From contig FR893564.1 of assembly GCA_000433675.1 (NCBI GenBank), positions 83,043 to 147,042 of the forward strand: a stretch of DNA of 64,000 bases, given 5' to 3'. A program made the translations under genes and the position numbers. The stretch is from Clostridium sp. CAG:433. GTDB lineage: Bacteria > Bacillota_I > Bacilli_A > RF39 > UBA660. Positions 41,104 to 50,084 of the stretch are shown here, piece by piece (within the stretch, counting starts at the first letter, position 1; each line of letters opens with the position of its first letter). Under the pieces are notes generated by a model, which saw only the letters and a list, made by a program, of their open reading frames with translations, made no database searches and was not told where the DNA came from.

Positions 41104-41514
41104 ATTTGCACTTTTTTGTCTTCTTCTTAGTTGATATATAGATATTTCTTCTTTTTTATCTTCACTATTAAAATATGGTTTTAAAGAATTTTCATCAACA
41201 AATAAACTATTGCTGCCTCTTGAATGAGTAGGCATAATAGTTTTCCATAAATTATAATCTCTTTGCGCATCATCTTTATAAATTTTAAGATAATCAAGAA
41301 TAGAATTAAAATTTTCTAAGTCTATATATCCACCATTTTTTGTTTTTACAAGAACTGCATTTTCTTTATAAAGTTCATCCTCTGATTCAATATAACCAAA
41401 AGAATTTAAACTAACACATTCTTCACCAATAAACACATTTCCTGTAAATCTTGAATGACTTATATATTTTGTGCATCTTTTTATATTCCCTATAAAAACT
41501 TTATCCGGTTTCAT
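41101..41514 (-). CDS. Small hypothetical protein
   Basis: 137 residues, soluble. Begins KPDKVFIGNIKRCTKYISHS, a beta-like segment, and has VLVKTKNGGYIDLENFNSIL in the middle, which resembles other Firmicute phage- or islet-borne orphan proteins. The C terminus is basic. AAGGAG upstream of ATG. Function unknown. Confidence 0.6.
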   Translation of the reverse strand: MKPDKVFIGNIKRCTKYISHSRFTGNVFIGEECVSLNSFGYIESEDELYKENAVLVKTKNGGYIDLENFNSILDYLKIYKDDAQRDYNLWKTIMPTHSRGSNSLFVDENSLKPYFNSEDKKEEISIYQLRRRQKSAN

Positions 41515-41620
41515 TTTTCCCTATTTTCTCCTTCGTGCTAGAATATTATATATAATAATTAAAAAAACTTCAAGTAGTATATTTTAAAAAATTTGATACA
41601 TACTATTTATGGTGAATAAT

Positions 41621-42130
41621 ATGTACTATTTAAATTGTTTTTTTATTTATTCTTTTATTGGTTTTGTATATGAAAATATAATTGAGTTTGTAAGAGGTAA
41701 AAAGCCTGGAAGCGGAATGCTTTATGGACCATTTACTCCTATATATGGAATAGGTGCTTTACTAATATTAGTTATTTCAAAATTTATATTTAATATACTT
41801 AATTTAAATAAGGTATTAGAAGTAATAATTATAGTTCTTTCTTTAACAATTATTTTAACAGTTTTAGAATGGATAGGTGGAGTATTAATAGAAAAAATAT
41901 TTCATGTTACATTTTGGGATTATAGTAATTTTAAATTTCATATTGGAAAATATATTGCACTTGAAGTATCTTTTATATGGGCACTAGGATCTTTACTTGT
42001 CATATATGTACTCCAACCATTAATTAATAAATTTATATTTTTTATTCCAAGTTATGTTACATATATACTAATAATTATATTTACTATTGATTTAGTCGTT
42101 ACTTTTTCTAGTAAAAAAGTTCATAAATAG
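41621..42130 (+). CDS. Membrane protein of the CmpB putative ABC-permease family
   Basis: 169 residues with about five membrane segments. The N-terminal IYSFIGFVYENIIEFVRGKK and GMLYGPFTPIYGIGALLI are diagnostic of the ABC_trans_CmpB/DUF1113 family; LEWIGGVLIEKIFHVTFWDY follows as expected. No ATPase gene is beside it, and transport activity for this family is unproven. The ATG with GGTGA just before it is preferred over one four codons upstream. Confidence 0.85.
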   Translation: MYYLNCFFIYSFIGFVYENIIEFVRGKKPGSGMLYGPFTPIYGIGALLILVISKFIFNILNLNKVLEVIIIVLSLTIILTVLEWIGGVLIEKIFHVTFWDYSNFKFHIGKYIALEVSFIWALGSLLVIYVLQPLINKFIFFIPSYVTYILIIIFTIDLVVTFSSKKVHK

Positions 42131-42177
42131 AGTATTAATTTATTATTTTAGATAAAAATATAAATGGAGGAATTAAA

Positions 42178-42615
42178 ATGAATGAAAATGTAGAATTATT
42201 AAACTATATACACGAAGACTCTTTAATGGGAATATCATCACTTACTACAATGATTAGAAAATTAAATGATAAAGACAATAAAATAAAAAAATTAATTGAG
42301 TCTGAATTGAAAGATTATGAACATTATAAAAAAGAAAGTGAAAAAATGTTAAAAAAATATAAAGGTGAGGTATTAGAAGCAAGTATAATGGCAAAAACTA
42401 TGGCTAAAATGAAACTTAATTTTGATATTATGAAAGATAATAGTGACTCAAAAATCGCAGATATTTTAACAAGAGGATTTACAATGGGTACAATAGATAT
42501 GAATAAAAAAATAGATGAATATAAAAAGAGCGCTGATAAAAGTGTTTTAAAACTTGCTAAAGAATTTTTAGAATTTCAAAATAAAAATATAGAACTTTTA
42601 AAGGAATATTTATAG
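42178..42615 (+). CDS. Helical-bundle protein, ferritin-like fold suspected
   Basis: 145 residues, four long helices by eye (LNYIHEDSLMGISSLTTMIR, ELKDYEHYKKESEKML, VLEASIMAKTMAKMKLNFDI, KSVLKLAKEFLEFQNKNI). E/H/Y placement (ExxDY, EHY) is reminiscent of ferritin-like proteins, but I see no complete metal site. Stands alone, AATGGAGG before the ATG. Confidence 0.6.
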   Translation: MNENVELLNYIHEDSLMGISSLTTMIRKLNDKDNKIKKLIESELKDYEHYKKESEKMLKKYKGEVLEASIMAKTMAKMKLNFDIMKDNSDSKIADILTRGFTMGTIDMNKKIDEYKKSADKSVLKLAKEFLEFQNKNIELLKEYL

Positions 42616-42622
42616 AATATTC
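42597..42622 (+). terminator. Terminator
   Basis: Perfect AAGGAATATT / AATATTCCTT stem with a 5-base loop covering the stop codon; a T-rich tail follows. Confidence 0.75.
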
Positions 42623-42676
42623 CTTGTTTTTATTTTTATATAGTATTACAATTATTATAGTAGGTGAGGTAATAAA

Positions 42677-43210
42677 ATGAATATATTTGTAAGTTGTTCA
42701 TCAAGTGATAAAATAAGCGATGAATATAAAGTAGTAACAAGATTTTTAATGGAAAATATAAGTAAAGATAATGACTTAGTATTTGGATGCGCAAATAGAG
42801 GACTAATGGGGATTTGTTATAACGAATTTCTAAAAAATAATAGAAAAATAACAGGTGTTTGTTATGAAATGTACAAAAGTGATTTAGAAGGCTTAAAATT
42901 AGATGAAGTACATATGGTAAAAACACTAGAAGAAAGTAATAGATTTTTAGAAGAAAATGCAGATATTATATTAATTTTACCTGGTGCATTTGGAACATTA
43001 TCAGAATTTATTGACATATTAGAACATAAAAGAACTAAACTCCATAATAAAGAAATGATTATATTTAATATAAATGGTTTTTATGATGATTTAATAAATA
43101 TGTTTAACAAAATATATAAAAAAGTATCTAATGACTATGACTTTAATTCATTATGTAAAGTGTTTAATACAGCATTAGATGTAACAAATTATATAGAGGA
43201 GAATAATTAA
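42677..43210 (+). CDS. LOG-family (lysine decarboxylase-like) protein
   Basis: 177 residues. Rossmann-type start MNIFVSCSSSD, GCANRGLMG near 36, and PGAFGTLSEFIDI near 102, corresponding to the LOG signature PGGxGTxxE with one Gly changed to Ala. LOG enzymes remove the base from nucleoside 5'-monophosphates; related SLOG domains bind nucleotide signals in defence systems. It ends one base before mcrB starts, so it belongs to the McrBC operon, suggesting a sensing or regulatory role. Confidence 0.85.
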   Translation: MNIFVSCSSSDKISDEYKVVTRFLMENISKDNDLVFGCANRGLMGICYNEFLKNNRKITGVCYEMYKSDLEGLKLDEVHMVKTLEESNRFLEENADIILILPGAFGTLSEFIDILEHKRTKLHNKEMIIFNINGFYDDLINMFNKIYKKVSNDYDFNSLCKVFNTALDVTNYIEENN

Positions 43211-43211
43211 A

Positions 43212-46200
43212 ATGAATGAAGAAAAATTAAATAGATTAATAGATGATTATATACTTTATTTAAAAAATAATTCAAATGATAAGTTCGATTTTGAAGAAAG
43301 AAATAATAGGAAAAGATTTTATCAATCATTTGATAAGAATAAGATAATAAATATGTCTGATGATGAAATTATTAATTATTTAAAAAACTTATGGAGTGTT
43401 ATGCCAGTAGCAGTCCATAAAATTTATGATAAAAACGGACACGATAATTTCAAAAATAGATTAGCAGATTTATTATATGGAGACAGAAGTTTATCAGAAA
43501 GATATGATGATTTTCAAAATAATATAGTTGAATTTAAGACATCTGCAATGACTGAAGTTTTATCATATAATTATCCAGATAAGTGCATGATTTGGAATAA
43601 TAAAGTAAAAAGAGTATACATTATGCTTGGTATAAAAGATATTCCAGAATCTAATGATAAATTAGATTATAATTGGTATCAAAGATTAATTTCTTATGAT
43701 AGAATTATTCAAAAAAAATTATCTGAAAAAATTGGAAAAAGCATTGATTTATTAGATACCGATTATTTTTATGAATTTACTTTTTTAAATAACTCATTTA
43801 ATTATAAAAATCTAGATAAGATTATTAAATCATATAAAAATAATTTATCTACTTATTTACCAAATGAAATTTATAAATGGAAAGCAGTAAAATGCTTTCA
43901 AGACAATTGGAACATTAATAGTCAAGATTTTTTAGGTATGTTTAAATTATCTTTTTCAAAAGCATCTAATCTTTTAAGTGGCTTTAATTATTTTCCTAAA
44001 GCAATGATGGAAGAATTTATTGAGTTTGAACCAGATAAGGTTAGAAAAATGTTTAGTGTATTATATAATGAAAATATTTCACTATCAAAAAGATATGATT
44101 ATTTCATTAATGCTTCGGATGAAATATTAAAAAATCATTGGGATGAATCTAAACACCATTATCAAGATTTACATGCAATAAGTGTATATTTACATTTTAT
44201 GTATCCAAATAAATATTACATGTTTAAATCATCAGTGTCAAAAAAAATAGCTAATAATTTAGGTATAGATATCAATTGTAAAAATAATGAATTAACAAAA
44301 AATGAAAGGAATATACAAACACTAATTAATTATTATAAGATGTGTGATGATATAGTTGATTATATTAATGAAGATGAAGATTTAAACAATTTGGTATCAA
44401 ATTATATTGATAATGATTGTTATTTGAATGATGAAAATCATATATTGACGTATGATATTATGTATTTTGGAGGAAGAATATTTAGTCAATATTGGATTTT
44501 ATCGTCAAATATTGAAAATGTTGATTGCTTTGAAGAATTTAAGAAAAACAATTATATAAAAATTGGATGGGAAAAATTAGGAGATTTAAATAAATTAAGC
44601 TCTAAACAAGAAATTAGTGATGCATTAGATAGAGTATATCCTAATGATGATTCTAGAAAGAATGATATACTTGCAATTTATCAATTTTCTAGTGAAGTAA
44701 ATCCTGGTGATACAGTTATCATTAAAAATGGAAAATACAATTCATATGGATATTGTGAAGTTAAGTCGGATTATACATATTTAAATAATCAAAATATTAT
44801 TGGAGTTGAGTGGAAAAAAACAGGAAATTTTAATGTACAAAGTATTGTGCCAGAAGGTGGATTTGATAGTAAAACATTAACAGATATTACTAATTACGAT
44901 AATGGCAAATTGGCAAAATCAATTATTGATTTAATAGATAAGGAGGAAGAGGAAGTGTTAGAAGAAGTTCCAGTTAACGGTAAAAACTATTATTGGTTAA
45001 ATGCAAATCCAAGAATATGGAGTTTTTCAAATATTAAAATTGGAGAGACTATAGATTATACATCTATTAATTCTGATGGAAATAAAAGAAAAATATATCG
45101 AAATTTTGATAATGCTAAACAAGGTGATATAGTTTTAGCATATGAATCATCTCCTAGAAAAGAAATTGTTGGATTATGTGTAGTTGAAAAAGAACTAAGT
45201 AATAATGTTATTTTATTTAAAAAAATAGAACAATTTGCTAATCCAATTAAATATAAAGATATATGCAATATTCCTGAACTTAAGAATATGGAATGTTTTG
45301 TAAGTCCTCAGGGCTCATTATTCAAAGTAAAAGATGAAGAATTTGAAATGTTAAATGAGATTATAAGAGAACAAAATCCAATTGTGAACAAAAATCATAA
45401 ATTATATACAGTTGAAGATTTTTTGAATAAAGTTTATATAGACCAAGATAAATATACTGAAATAACTCAATTATTAGAAAAAAAGAAAAATATAATATTA
45501 CAAGGTGCTCCAGGTGTAGGAAAAACCTTTATGGCAAAAAAATTAGCATATTCATTAATGGGTGAACAAAATGATGATAGAATTAAATTTATTCAATTTC
45601 ATCAGAGCTATTCATATGAGGATTTTATTGAGGGTATTAAACCGGATGAGAATGGTAATTTTATTTTAGAACAAGGAATATTCTATAATTTCTGTAAACT
45701 TGCAGAAAGTAATCCATCAAAAAAATACTTTTTGATAATTGATGAGATAAATAGAGGTAATTTATCTAAAATATTTGGTGAATTATTAATGCTAATTGAA
45801 AATGATAAAAGAGGAGATTCATTGACTTTAGCTTATTCTAAATTGCCTTTCTCAGTTCCTGAAAATTTATATATTATTGGTCTTATGAATACCGCAGATA
45901 GAAGTTTAGCAATTATAGATTATGCATTAAGAAGAAGATTTTCATTTGTTGATATAATGCCAGCATTTGATAATTTCAAATTTAAGGAATATCAATCAAA
46001 ATTAAATAGTAGTTATTTTGATAATTTAATTAATAAAATTGTTGAATTAAACGAGGATATAAAAGAAGATCCATCTTTAGGTGAAGGATTTATGATAGGA
46101 CATAGTTATTTCTGTAATTTGAAAGCAGCAAATGTAAATGAACTAAAACTTATTGTTAAATATGATATTATTCCTACATTAAAAGAATATTGGTTTGATG

Positions 46201-46247
46201 ATGAAAATAAGTTTAACGAATGGAAAAATAAACTTTTAGAGGATTAA
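43212..46247 (+). CDS. mcrB: McrB-type GTPase with EVE and duplicated N-terminal domains
   Basis: Motor subunit of a modification-dependent restriction system. 1011 residues. Residues about 90-150 and 275-340 are an internal duplication (LSERYDDFQNN / LSKRYDYFINA; NYPDKCMIW / MYPNKYYMF). Then a PUA-like part (about 410-560), an EVE domain (YWLNANPRIWSF near 594, FDNAKQGDIVLAYESSPRKE near 625), and the AAA+ domain: Walker A GAPGVGKT near 765, IDEINRG near 845, GTP-specific MNTADRS near 893, LRRRF near 907. The EVE domain is a reader of modified bases. The partner mcrC follows after 3 bases. Confidence 0.93.
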   Translation: MNEEKLNRLIDDYILYLKNNSNDKFDFEERNNRKRFYQSFDKNKIINMSDDEIINYLKNLWSVMPVAVHKIYDKNGHDNFKNRLADLLYGDRSLSERYDDFQNNIVEFKTSAMTEVLSYNYPDKCMIWNNKVKRVYIMLGIKDIPESNDKLDYNWYQRLISYDRIIQKKLSEKIGKSIDLLDTDYFYEFTFLNNSFNYKNLDKIIKSYKNNLSTYLPNEIYKWKAVKCFQDNWNINSQDFLGMFKLSFSKASNLLSGFNYFPKAMMEEFIEFEPDKVRKMFSVLYNENISLSKRYDYFINASDEILKNHWDESKHHYQDLHAISVYLHFMYPNKYYMFKSSVSKKIANNLGIDINCKNNELTKNERNIQTLINYYKMCDDIVDYINEDEDLNNLVSNYIDNDCYLNDENHILTYDIMYFGGRIFSQYWILSSNIENVDCFEEFKKNNYIKIGWEKLGDLNKLSSKQEISDALDRVYPNDDSRKNDILAIYQFSSEVNPGDTVIIKNGKYNSYGYCEVKSDYTYLNNQNIIGVEWKKTGNFNVQSIVPEGGFDSKTLTDITNYDNGKLAKSIIDLIDKEEEEVLEEVPVNGKNYYWLNANPRIWSFSNIKIGETIDYTSINSDGNKRKIYRNFDNAKQGDIVLAYESSPRKEIVGLCVVEKELSNNVILFKKIEQFANPIKYKDICNIPELKNMECFVSPQGSLFKVKDEEFEMLNEIIREQNPIVNKNHKLYTVEDFLNKVYIDQDKYTEITQLLEKKKNIILQGAPGVGKTFMAKKLAYSLMGEQNDDRIKFIQFHQSYSYEDFIEGIKPDENGNFILEQGIFYNFCKLAESNPSKKYFLIIDEINRGNLSKIFGELLMLIENDKRGDSLTLAYSKLPFSVPENLYIIGLMNTADRSLAIIDYALRRRFSFVDIMPAFDNFKFKEYQSKLNSSYFDNLINKIVELNEDIKEDPSLGEGFMIGHSYFCNLKAANVNELKLIVKYDIIPTLKEYWFDDENKFNEWKNKLLED

Positions 46248-46250
46248 TTT

Positions 46251-47300
46251 ATGATAAACATTAAAAATATTTATTGGATGTTAGCATATGCTTTTAATAA
46301 TTTAAATGAAGCTGATACAAAATTAATAGATAAAGAAGAATTTGATAATATTTATGATTTGTTTTGTGTTATGTTAACACAAGAAATATCGAAATTAATT
46401 AAAAGAGGTTTATTTAAAGAGTATATTACAACCACAGATGAAATTAGTAGTTTAAAAGGAAAAATTTTATTAAATGATTCTATTAAAAAAAATAGTCAGA
46501 AAAAAATGAAAATGTATTGTGAATTTGATGTATATTCAGAAAATATATATTTGAATCAAATTATTAAAACAGCAGCTATGTATTTAATTTATTCTAAAAA
46601 AATAACAGATAAAGTTAAAATAAAAAAACTAAAAAATGTTTTAAATTATTTAAGAGACGTTGATACAGTTTCTATTAAGACCATAAAATGGAATTCAATA
46701 AGATATACAAAAAATAATAAAATATATAAGATAAGTATTAATATTTGTCATTTGATTATTGACGGTTTACTTTCAACTAAGTCAGATGGAAAGATAGAAT
46801 TCAAAAATTATATTGATGACCAAAAAATGCATAAATTATATGAAAAGTTTATTTTAGAATATTATAAATATCATTATCCTAATTTACATGCAAAAGTTTC
46901 AGAAATTGGATGGAATATAGAAGAAAAAAATATGATTTCTTTATTACCTAAAATGAAGACTGATATTACATTATACTATGAAGATAGAATATTAATTATT
47001 GATGCAAAATACTATAGTGATATGTATCAAAATAATCCAATGTTTAATAAAAATACATTTAGATCAAATAATTTATATCAAATTTTTACATATGTAAAAA
47101 ATAAAGATGTTAATAAGAATGGTAGAGTATCAGGAATGTTATTATACGCAAAAACCGAAAAAAATGATGAACAATGGGCAAAGTTTTCCATGGATGGGAA
47201 TACTATAGTTATTTCTAATTTAGATTTAAGCGAATCATTTGATAAAGTAAAAAAACATCTTAATACAATTGCAGATAAATTTATTAATAATAAAATATAA
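46251..47300 (+). CDS. mcrC: McrC-family nuclease subunit
   Basis: 349 residues. The family pattern is clear: IYWMLAYAF near 5, LKGKILLNDSI near 71, CEFDVYSENIYLNQIIKTA near 93, and the PD-(D/E)XK core KTDITLYYEDRILIIDAKYY near 236-255 (Asp, then Asp-Ala-Lys). In the complex McrC cuts DNA when McrB has found a modified site. GAGG lies before the ATG and overlaps the end of mcrB. Last gene of the LOG-McrB-McrC operon. Confidence 0.93.
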   Translation: MINIKNIYWMLAYAFNNLNEADTKLIDKEEFDNIYDLFCVMLTQEISKLIKRGLFKEYITTTDEISSLKGKILLNDSIKKNSQKKMKMYCEFDVYSENIYLNQIIKTAAMYLIYSKKITDKVKIKKLKNVLNYLRDVDTVSIKTIKWNSIRYTKNNKIYKISINICHLIIDGLLSTKSDGKIEFKNYIDDQKMHKLYEKFILEYYKYHYPNLHAKVSEIGWNIEEKNMISLLPKMKTDITLYYEDRILIIDAKYYSDMYQNNPMFNKNTFRSNNLYQIFTYVKNKDVNKNGRVSGMLLYAKTEKNDEQWAKFSMDGNTIVISNLDLSESFDKVKKHLNTIADKFINNKI

Positions 47301-47391
47301 AGAAAGTAATTATAAACTACCAAGCAAAAAGCGAATAGTTTAATTAATTCTTCTTTTTTTTATTAAAAAGTATTTATTTTTTATAAAATTG

Positions 47392-47400
47392 TGTTATAAT
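47392..47400 (+). promoter_or_regulatory. Extended -10 promoter of tRNA-Lys
   Basis: TGTTATAAT, 23 bases before the tRNA. Confidence 0.65.
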
Positions 47401-47423
47401 TAAATAGTCAAAAAAATTTATGT

Positions 47424-47499
47424 GTCTCCTTAGCTCAGTTGGTAGAGCAACTGACTCTTAATCAGTGGGTCTAGGGTTCGAATCCCTAAGGGGACACCA
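47424..47499 (+). tRNA. tRNA-Lys (CTT)
   Basis: 76 bases with encoded CCA; anticodon loop CTCTTAA, acceptor GTCTCCT / AGGGGAC. Confidence 0.93.
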
Positions 47500-47511
47500 T
47501 TTTAGGTAGTA

Positions 47512-47541
47512 AATTCAAACAGAGATGTTTGAATTTTTTGA
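47512..47541 (+). terminator. Terminator of tRNA-Lys
   Basis: AATTCAAAC / GTTTGAATT with a 6-base loop and a T run. An ATG inside its loop opens a longer frame of the next gene, which argues against that start. Confidence 0.85.
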
Positions 47542-47581
47542 CCCTTTAAAGAGAAAATATAATGAATGGAGAAGAATAAAA

Positions 47582-48118
47582 GTGACAAAAGAAATTTATA
47601 CAGGAAGTAAAGAAAATTGTAAAGAAGGTAATTTAATACTTATAAATGAATCATCTGATGATTCAAAATATAGAGTTATAGATAAACTTATGTTTAATGA
47701 AGAGTTAGTAGAAGTTTTACCAGACATAGATAGTGGAATGCAGGAGATTATTAAAAGTTTTTACTATTCAGAACTATATTATAATAAGGTTTTAAAACAT
47801 ATTGACCCTATAGAATTATTAGAAGAGTTAGGAGATAATCCAATATTAGTTTCTAGTAAAGAAAGTAAAGAATTTGATTATAGACACTTGGTTGCGCTTT
47901 ACTTAGAATTATTTTTAGGAATAAAATCAAAAGAAATATTAATAGATGAAAAAGGAAATATAAAAAATATTCCAAGACCAGATTATTTAAAATCAATGCT
48001 TGAATCTGTTATAAAAAGAAATTATCCTATGAATGGATTTGATAATATAAAAGATGCATATAGCTATAATAAAAATAGTGAAGATGTACCATATGTAAAA
48101 AGATTAACTATAATTTAA
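47582..48118 (+). CDS. Hypothetical protein after tRNA-Lys
   Basis: 178 residues, soluble, acidic. Motifs worth noting: MFNEELVEVLPDIDSGMQEI and RPDYLKSMLESVIKRNYPMN. Not recognised. A GTG with GGAGAAG before it is chosen because the ATG 57 bases upstream lies within the tRNA terminator loop. Monocistronic. Confidence 0.6.
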   Translation: MTKEIYTGSKENCKEGNLILINESSDDSKYRVIDKLMFNEELVEVLPDIDSGMQEIIKSFYYSELYYNKVLKHIDPIELLEELGDNPILVSSKESKEFDYRHLVALYLELFLGIKSKEILIDEKGNIKNIPRPDYLKSMLESVIKRNYPMNGFDNIKDAYSYNKNSEDVPYVKRLTII

Positions 48119-48210
48119 TAAAAAATTATAAATATTTTCTTCTTTTTCGTGGCTTAAATATTATTTGAAAATAAAAAAGTCAAATATTATATAAGTGAAA
48201 GGAGGAAAAT

Positions 48211-48996
48211 ATGCTTAATATAAAACAAAGACAACAAAATTTACAAACTTATTATTTATTTTATAATGGAAAGATTGATGGTATTGAAGGCGTAAATACA
48301 AAAAAGGCTTATAGATCTTTTCAAAAGTTTGTAGGAATAACAGTAGATGGAATATATGGAAGAAACACAAATGAAAAATTAGTAGGAGTAATAAAAGATT
48401 TACAAGGAAAGTTAAATTCACATGGTTATAATTTGGCAGTAGATGGAATTGTTGGAAATAATACAATAAATGCAATAAAAGATTTTCAAAAGAAAAATGG
48501 ATTAGCAGTAGATGGAATCGCAGGAACAAATACATTTAAAAAATTAGACAATGAAAATAGATCAAGTACAAAATACAGATTTCCAGTAAACTATATCTAT
48601 GTAAGTCAAACATATAAAAGTACACATAAAGCTGTAGATCTTGGATGGAGTAGTAAGTATTATGGAAGAAATCAAGACATATATGCATGTTATGATGGAA
48701 CAGTAATAGTTAATTCATATGCGAGTGACGCAGGAAATTATGTGGCTATTAGACATGATAATGGAGATATAAGCAGATATTTACATTTAAATAGTAGATC
48801 AAATTTAAAAGTAGGTACTAGAGTTCAAAAAGGAGAAAAAGTAGGAATAATGGGCACAACAGGTAGAAGTACAGGACCACATTTACACTTTGATTTAACA
48901 AAAAATGGTTCTAGGGTAAATCCTCTTGATTACTTATATGTTTATAGCGGTCAAATAGTAAATTCAAGTTCACAAAGTTTAGTAAGATATATTTAG
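48211..48996 (+). CDS. Peptidoglycan-binding M23 endopeptidase, no signal peptide
   Basis: 261 residues. Two peptidoglycan-binding repeats (FYNGKIDGIEGVNTKKAYRS near 17 and LAVDGIVGNNTINAIKDFQK near 75, with a third VDGIAGTNTF) and a LytM/M23 zinc peptidase: HKAVDLG near 140, RYLHLN near 189 and GPHLHFD near 221 hold the zinc ligands. It would cut peptide cross-links. The start lacks a secretion signal, so export needs lysis, a holin-like path or spore context. AAAGGAGG precedes the ATG. A GH25-like gene follows. Confidence 0.9.
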   Translation: MLNIKQRQQNLQTYYLFYNGKIDGIEGVNTKKAYRSFQKFVGITVDGIYGRNTNEKLVGVIKDLQGKLNSHGYNLAVDGIVGNNTINAIKDFQKKNGLAVDGIAGTNTFKKLDNENRSSTKYRFPVNYIYVSQTYKSTHKAVDLGWSSKYYGRNQDIYACYDGTVIVNSYASDAGNYVAIRHDNGDISRYLHLNSRSNLKVGTRVQKGEKVGIMGTTGRSTGPHLHFDLTKNGSRVNPLDYLYVYSGQIVNSSSQSLVRYI

Positions 48997-49022
48997 ACAT
49001 AAGTAATTTACAAAATTAAAAA

Positions 49023-49049
49023 TCCTTCATTTAATAATAGTGAAGGAGG
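49023..49049 (+). promoter_or_regulatory. Hairpin over a ribosome binding site
   Basis: TCCTTCA / TGAAGGA with an 11-base loop; the 3' arm is the AAGGAGG of the next gene. No T run follows, so it is not a terminator. Confidence 0.5.
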
Positions 49050-49055
49050 TAACAT

Positions 49056-49724
49056 ATGAAGCAGAAAGGATTAATAGTATCATCAGATAATTTATTATCA
49101 TCTTACAAAGATTTAAGTGATATTGAATTTGTAATTATAAGATTAGGTTTTACAGATTTTAATACAAAGAAAACAAAACATATAGATAGTAAATTTTATG
49201 AAAATTATGAACTATCAAAAAAAGAAAAATTAAAAATAGGCTTATATTATGAATCTCGTGCAGTAACAATAGATGAAGCAAAAGATGAAATAGAATATTT
49301 TCTTCATTTACTAAAAAATAAGACCTTTGATTATCCAGTTATTATTGAATATGAGGATAATCATAACACTATTATTTATCATCCTTCTAGTCAAAAAAAT
49401 ATTAGTAAAGATATGTTTTTAAAGATAATTAATTATGAAGTTAATGAACTTAAAAAAAGTGGTTATGATGTAATAATTAAAACATATGAATCTTGGTATA
49501 AAGACATATTTATTAAAAATGTAGAAAATGTAAAATATTTTCTTGATGATAATAAAGAATATTTTGATGGTATATTGTATAAGGAAAACGATATTGTAAT
49601 TAATAATTTAGATTGTAAAAATGTAAAAATAGAATTATCTGTTAGAGAAAATAACCTTCTTCTAAAGATAAAGAAATATATTAAAGCAGGGTATAAGATT
49701 ATTAAGAAAAAAGTAGGAAAGTAG
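49056..49724 (+). CDS. Degenerate GH25-lysozyme-like protein
   Basis: 222 residues. The order GLIVSSDN, FVIIRLGFTDFNTKKTKHID, FYENYELSKKEKLKIGLYYE, IDEAKDEIEYFL, YPVIIEYED follows the GH25 muramidase barrel. But the catalytic D-x-E strand reads IEYED and the opening D-V-S-x-W-Q reads IVSSDN, so activity is doubtful. No signal peptide. The C-terminal 20 residues are very basic. It follows the M23 gene by 59 bases and its ribosome site can be hidden in a hairpin. Confidence 0.7.
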   Translation: MKQKGLIVSSDNLLSSYKDLSDIEFVIIRLGFTDFNTKKTKHIDSKFYENYELSKKEKLKIGLYYESRAVTIDEAKDEIEYFLHLLKNKTFDYPVIIEYEDNHNTIIYHPSSQKNISKDMFLKIINYEVNELKKSGYDVIIKTYESWYKDIFIKNVENVKYFLDDNKEYFDGILYKENDIVINNLDCKNVKIELSVRENNLLLKIKKYIKAGYKIIKKKVGK

Positions 49725-49742
49725 TGATATTTTCCTATTTTT
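49712..49742 (+). terminator. Terminator
   Basis: TAGGAAA / TTTCCTA stem and T run around the stop codon. Confidence 0.75.
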
Positions 49743-49773
49743 GCGTAAAAAAGTAAAAAAAATCAAAAAATAT

Positions 49774-49802
49774 CTTGCTTTTTATCTATTATTATTGTAA
49801 AA
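49774..49802 (+). promoter_or_regulatory. Promoter of tRNA-Ile/Glu
   Basis: TTGCTT, about 17 bases, TAAAAT. Confidence 0.6.
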
Positions 49803-49833
49803 TTAAATAGCATTGTTCATTTAATAATGTTTT

Positions 49834-49910
49834 GGACCTATAGCTCAGCTGGTTAGAGTGCACGCCTGATAAGCGTGAGGTCGATGGTTCAAGTCCATCT
49901 AGGTCCACCA
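49834..49910 (+). tRNA. tRNA-Ile (GAT)
   Basis: 77 bases with encoded CCA, anticodon loop CTGATAA. Confidence 0.95.
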
Positions 49911-49919
49911 TTATGATAT

Positions 49920-49996
49920 GGCCAGTTGGTGAAGTGGCTTAACACACCGCCCTTTCACGGCGGCATTCACGGGTTCGAATCCCGTACTGGTCACCA
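49920..49996 (+). tRNA. tRNA-Glu (TTC)
   Basis: 77 bases with encoded CCA, anticodon loop CTTTCAC, 9 bases after tRNA-Ile. Confidence 0.95.
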
Positions 49997-50003
49997 TTTA
50001 AGA

Positions 50004-50030
50004 ATTTAAATCCTTTATTGGATTTTTTTT
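50004..50030 (+). terminator. Terminator of tRNA-Ile/Glu
   Basis: AAATCC / GGATTT stem with a T run. Confidence 0.8.
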
Positions 50031-50084
50031 TAACTTTTTATTTAGTTATGTTATAATGTAAATATAATATTTGAGGTGATTAAA

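Noticed and set aside
47525..47581. Upstream ATG extension of the gene after tRNA-Lys
   Set aside because: The ATG lies in the loop of the tRNA terminator, so little mRNA would include it; a GTG with a ribosome site follows.
48211..49724. Prophage lysis cassette
   Set aside because: No holin, terminase, capsid or tail genes nearby; flanked by tRNAs and hypothetical genes.
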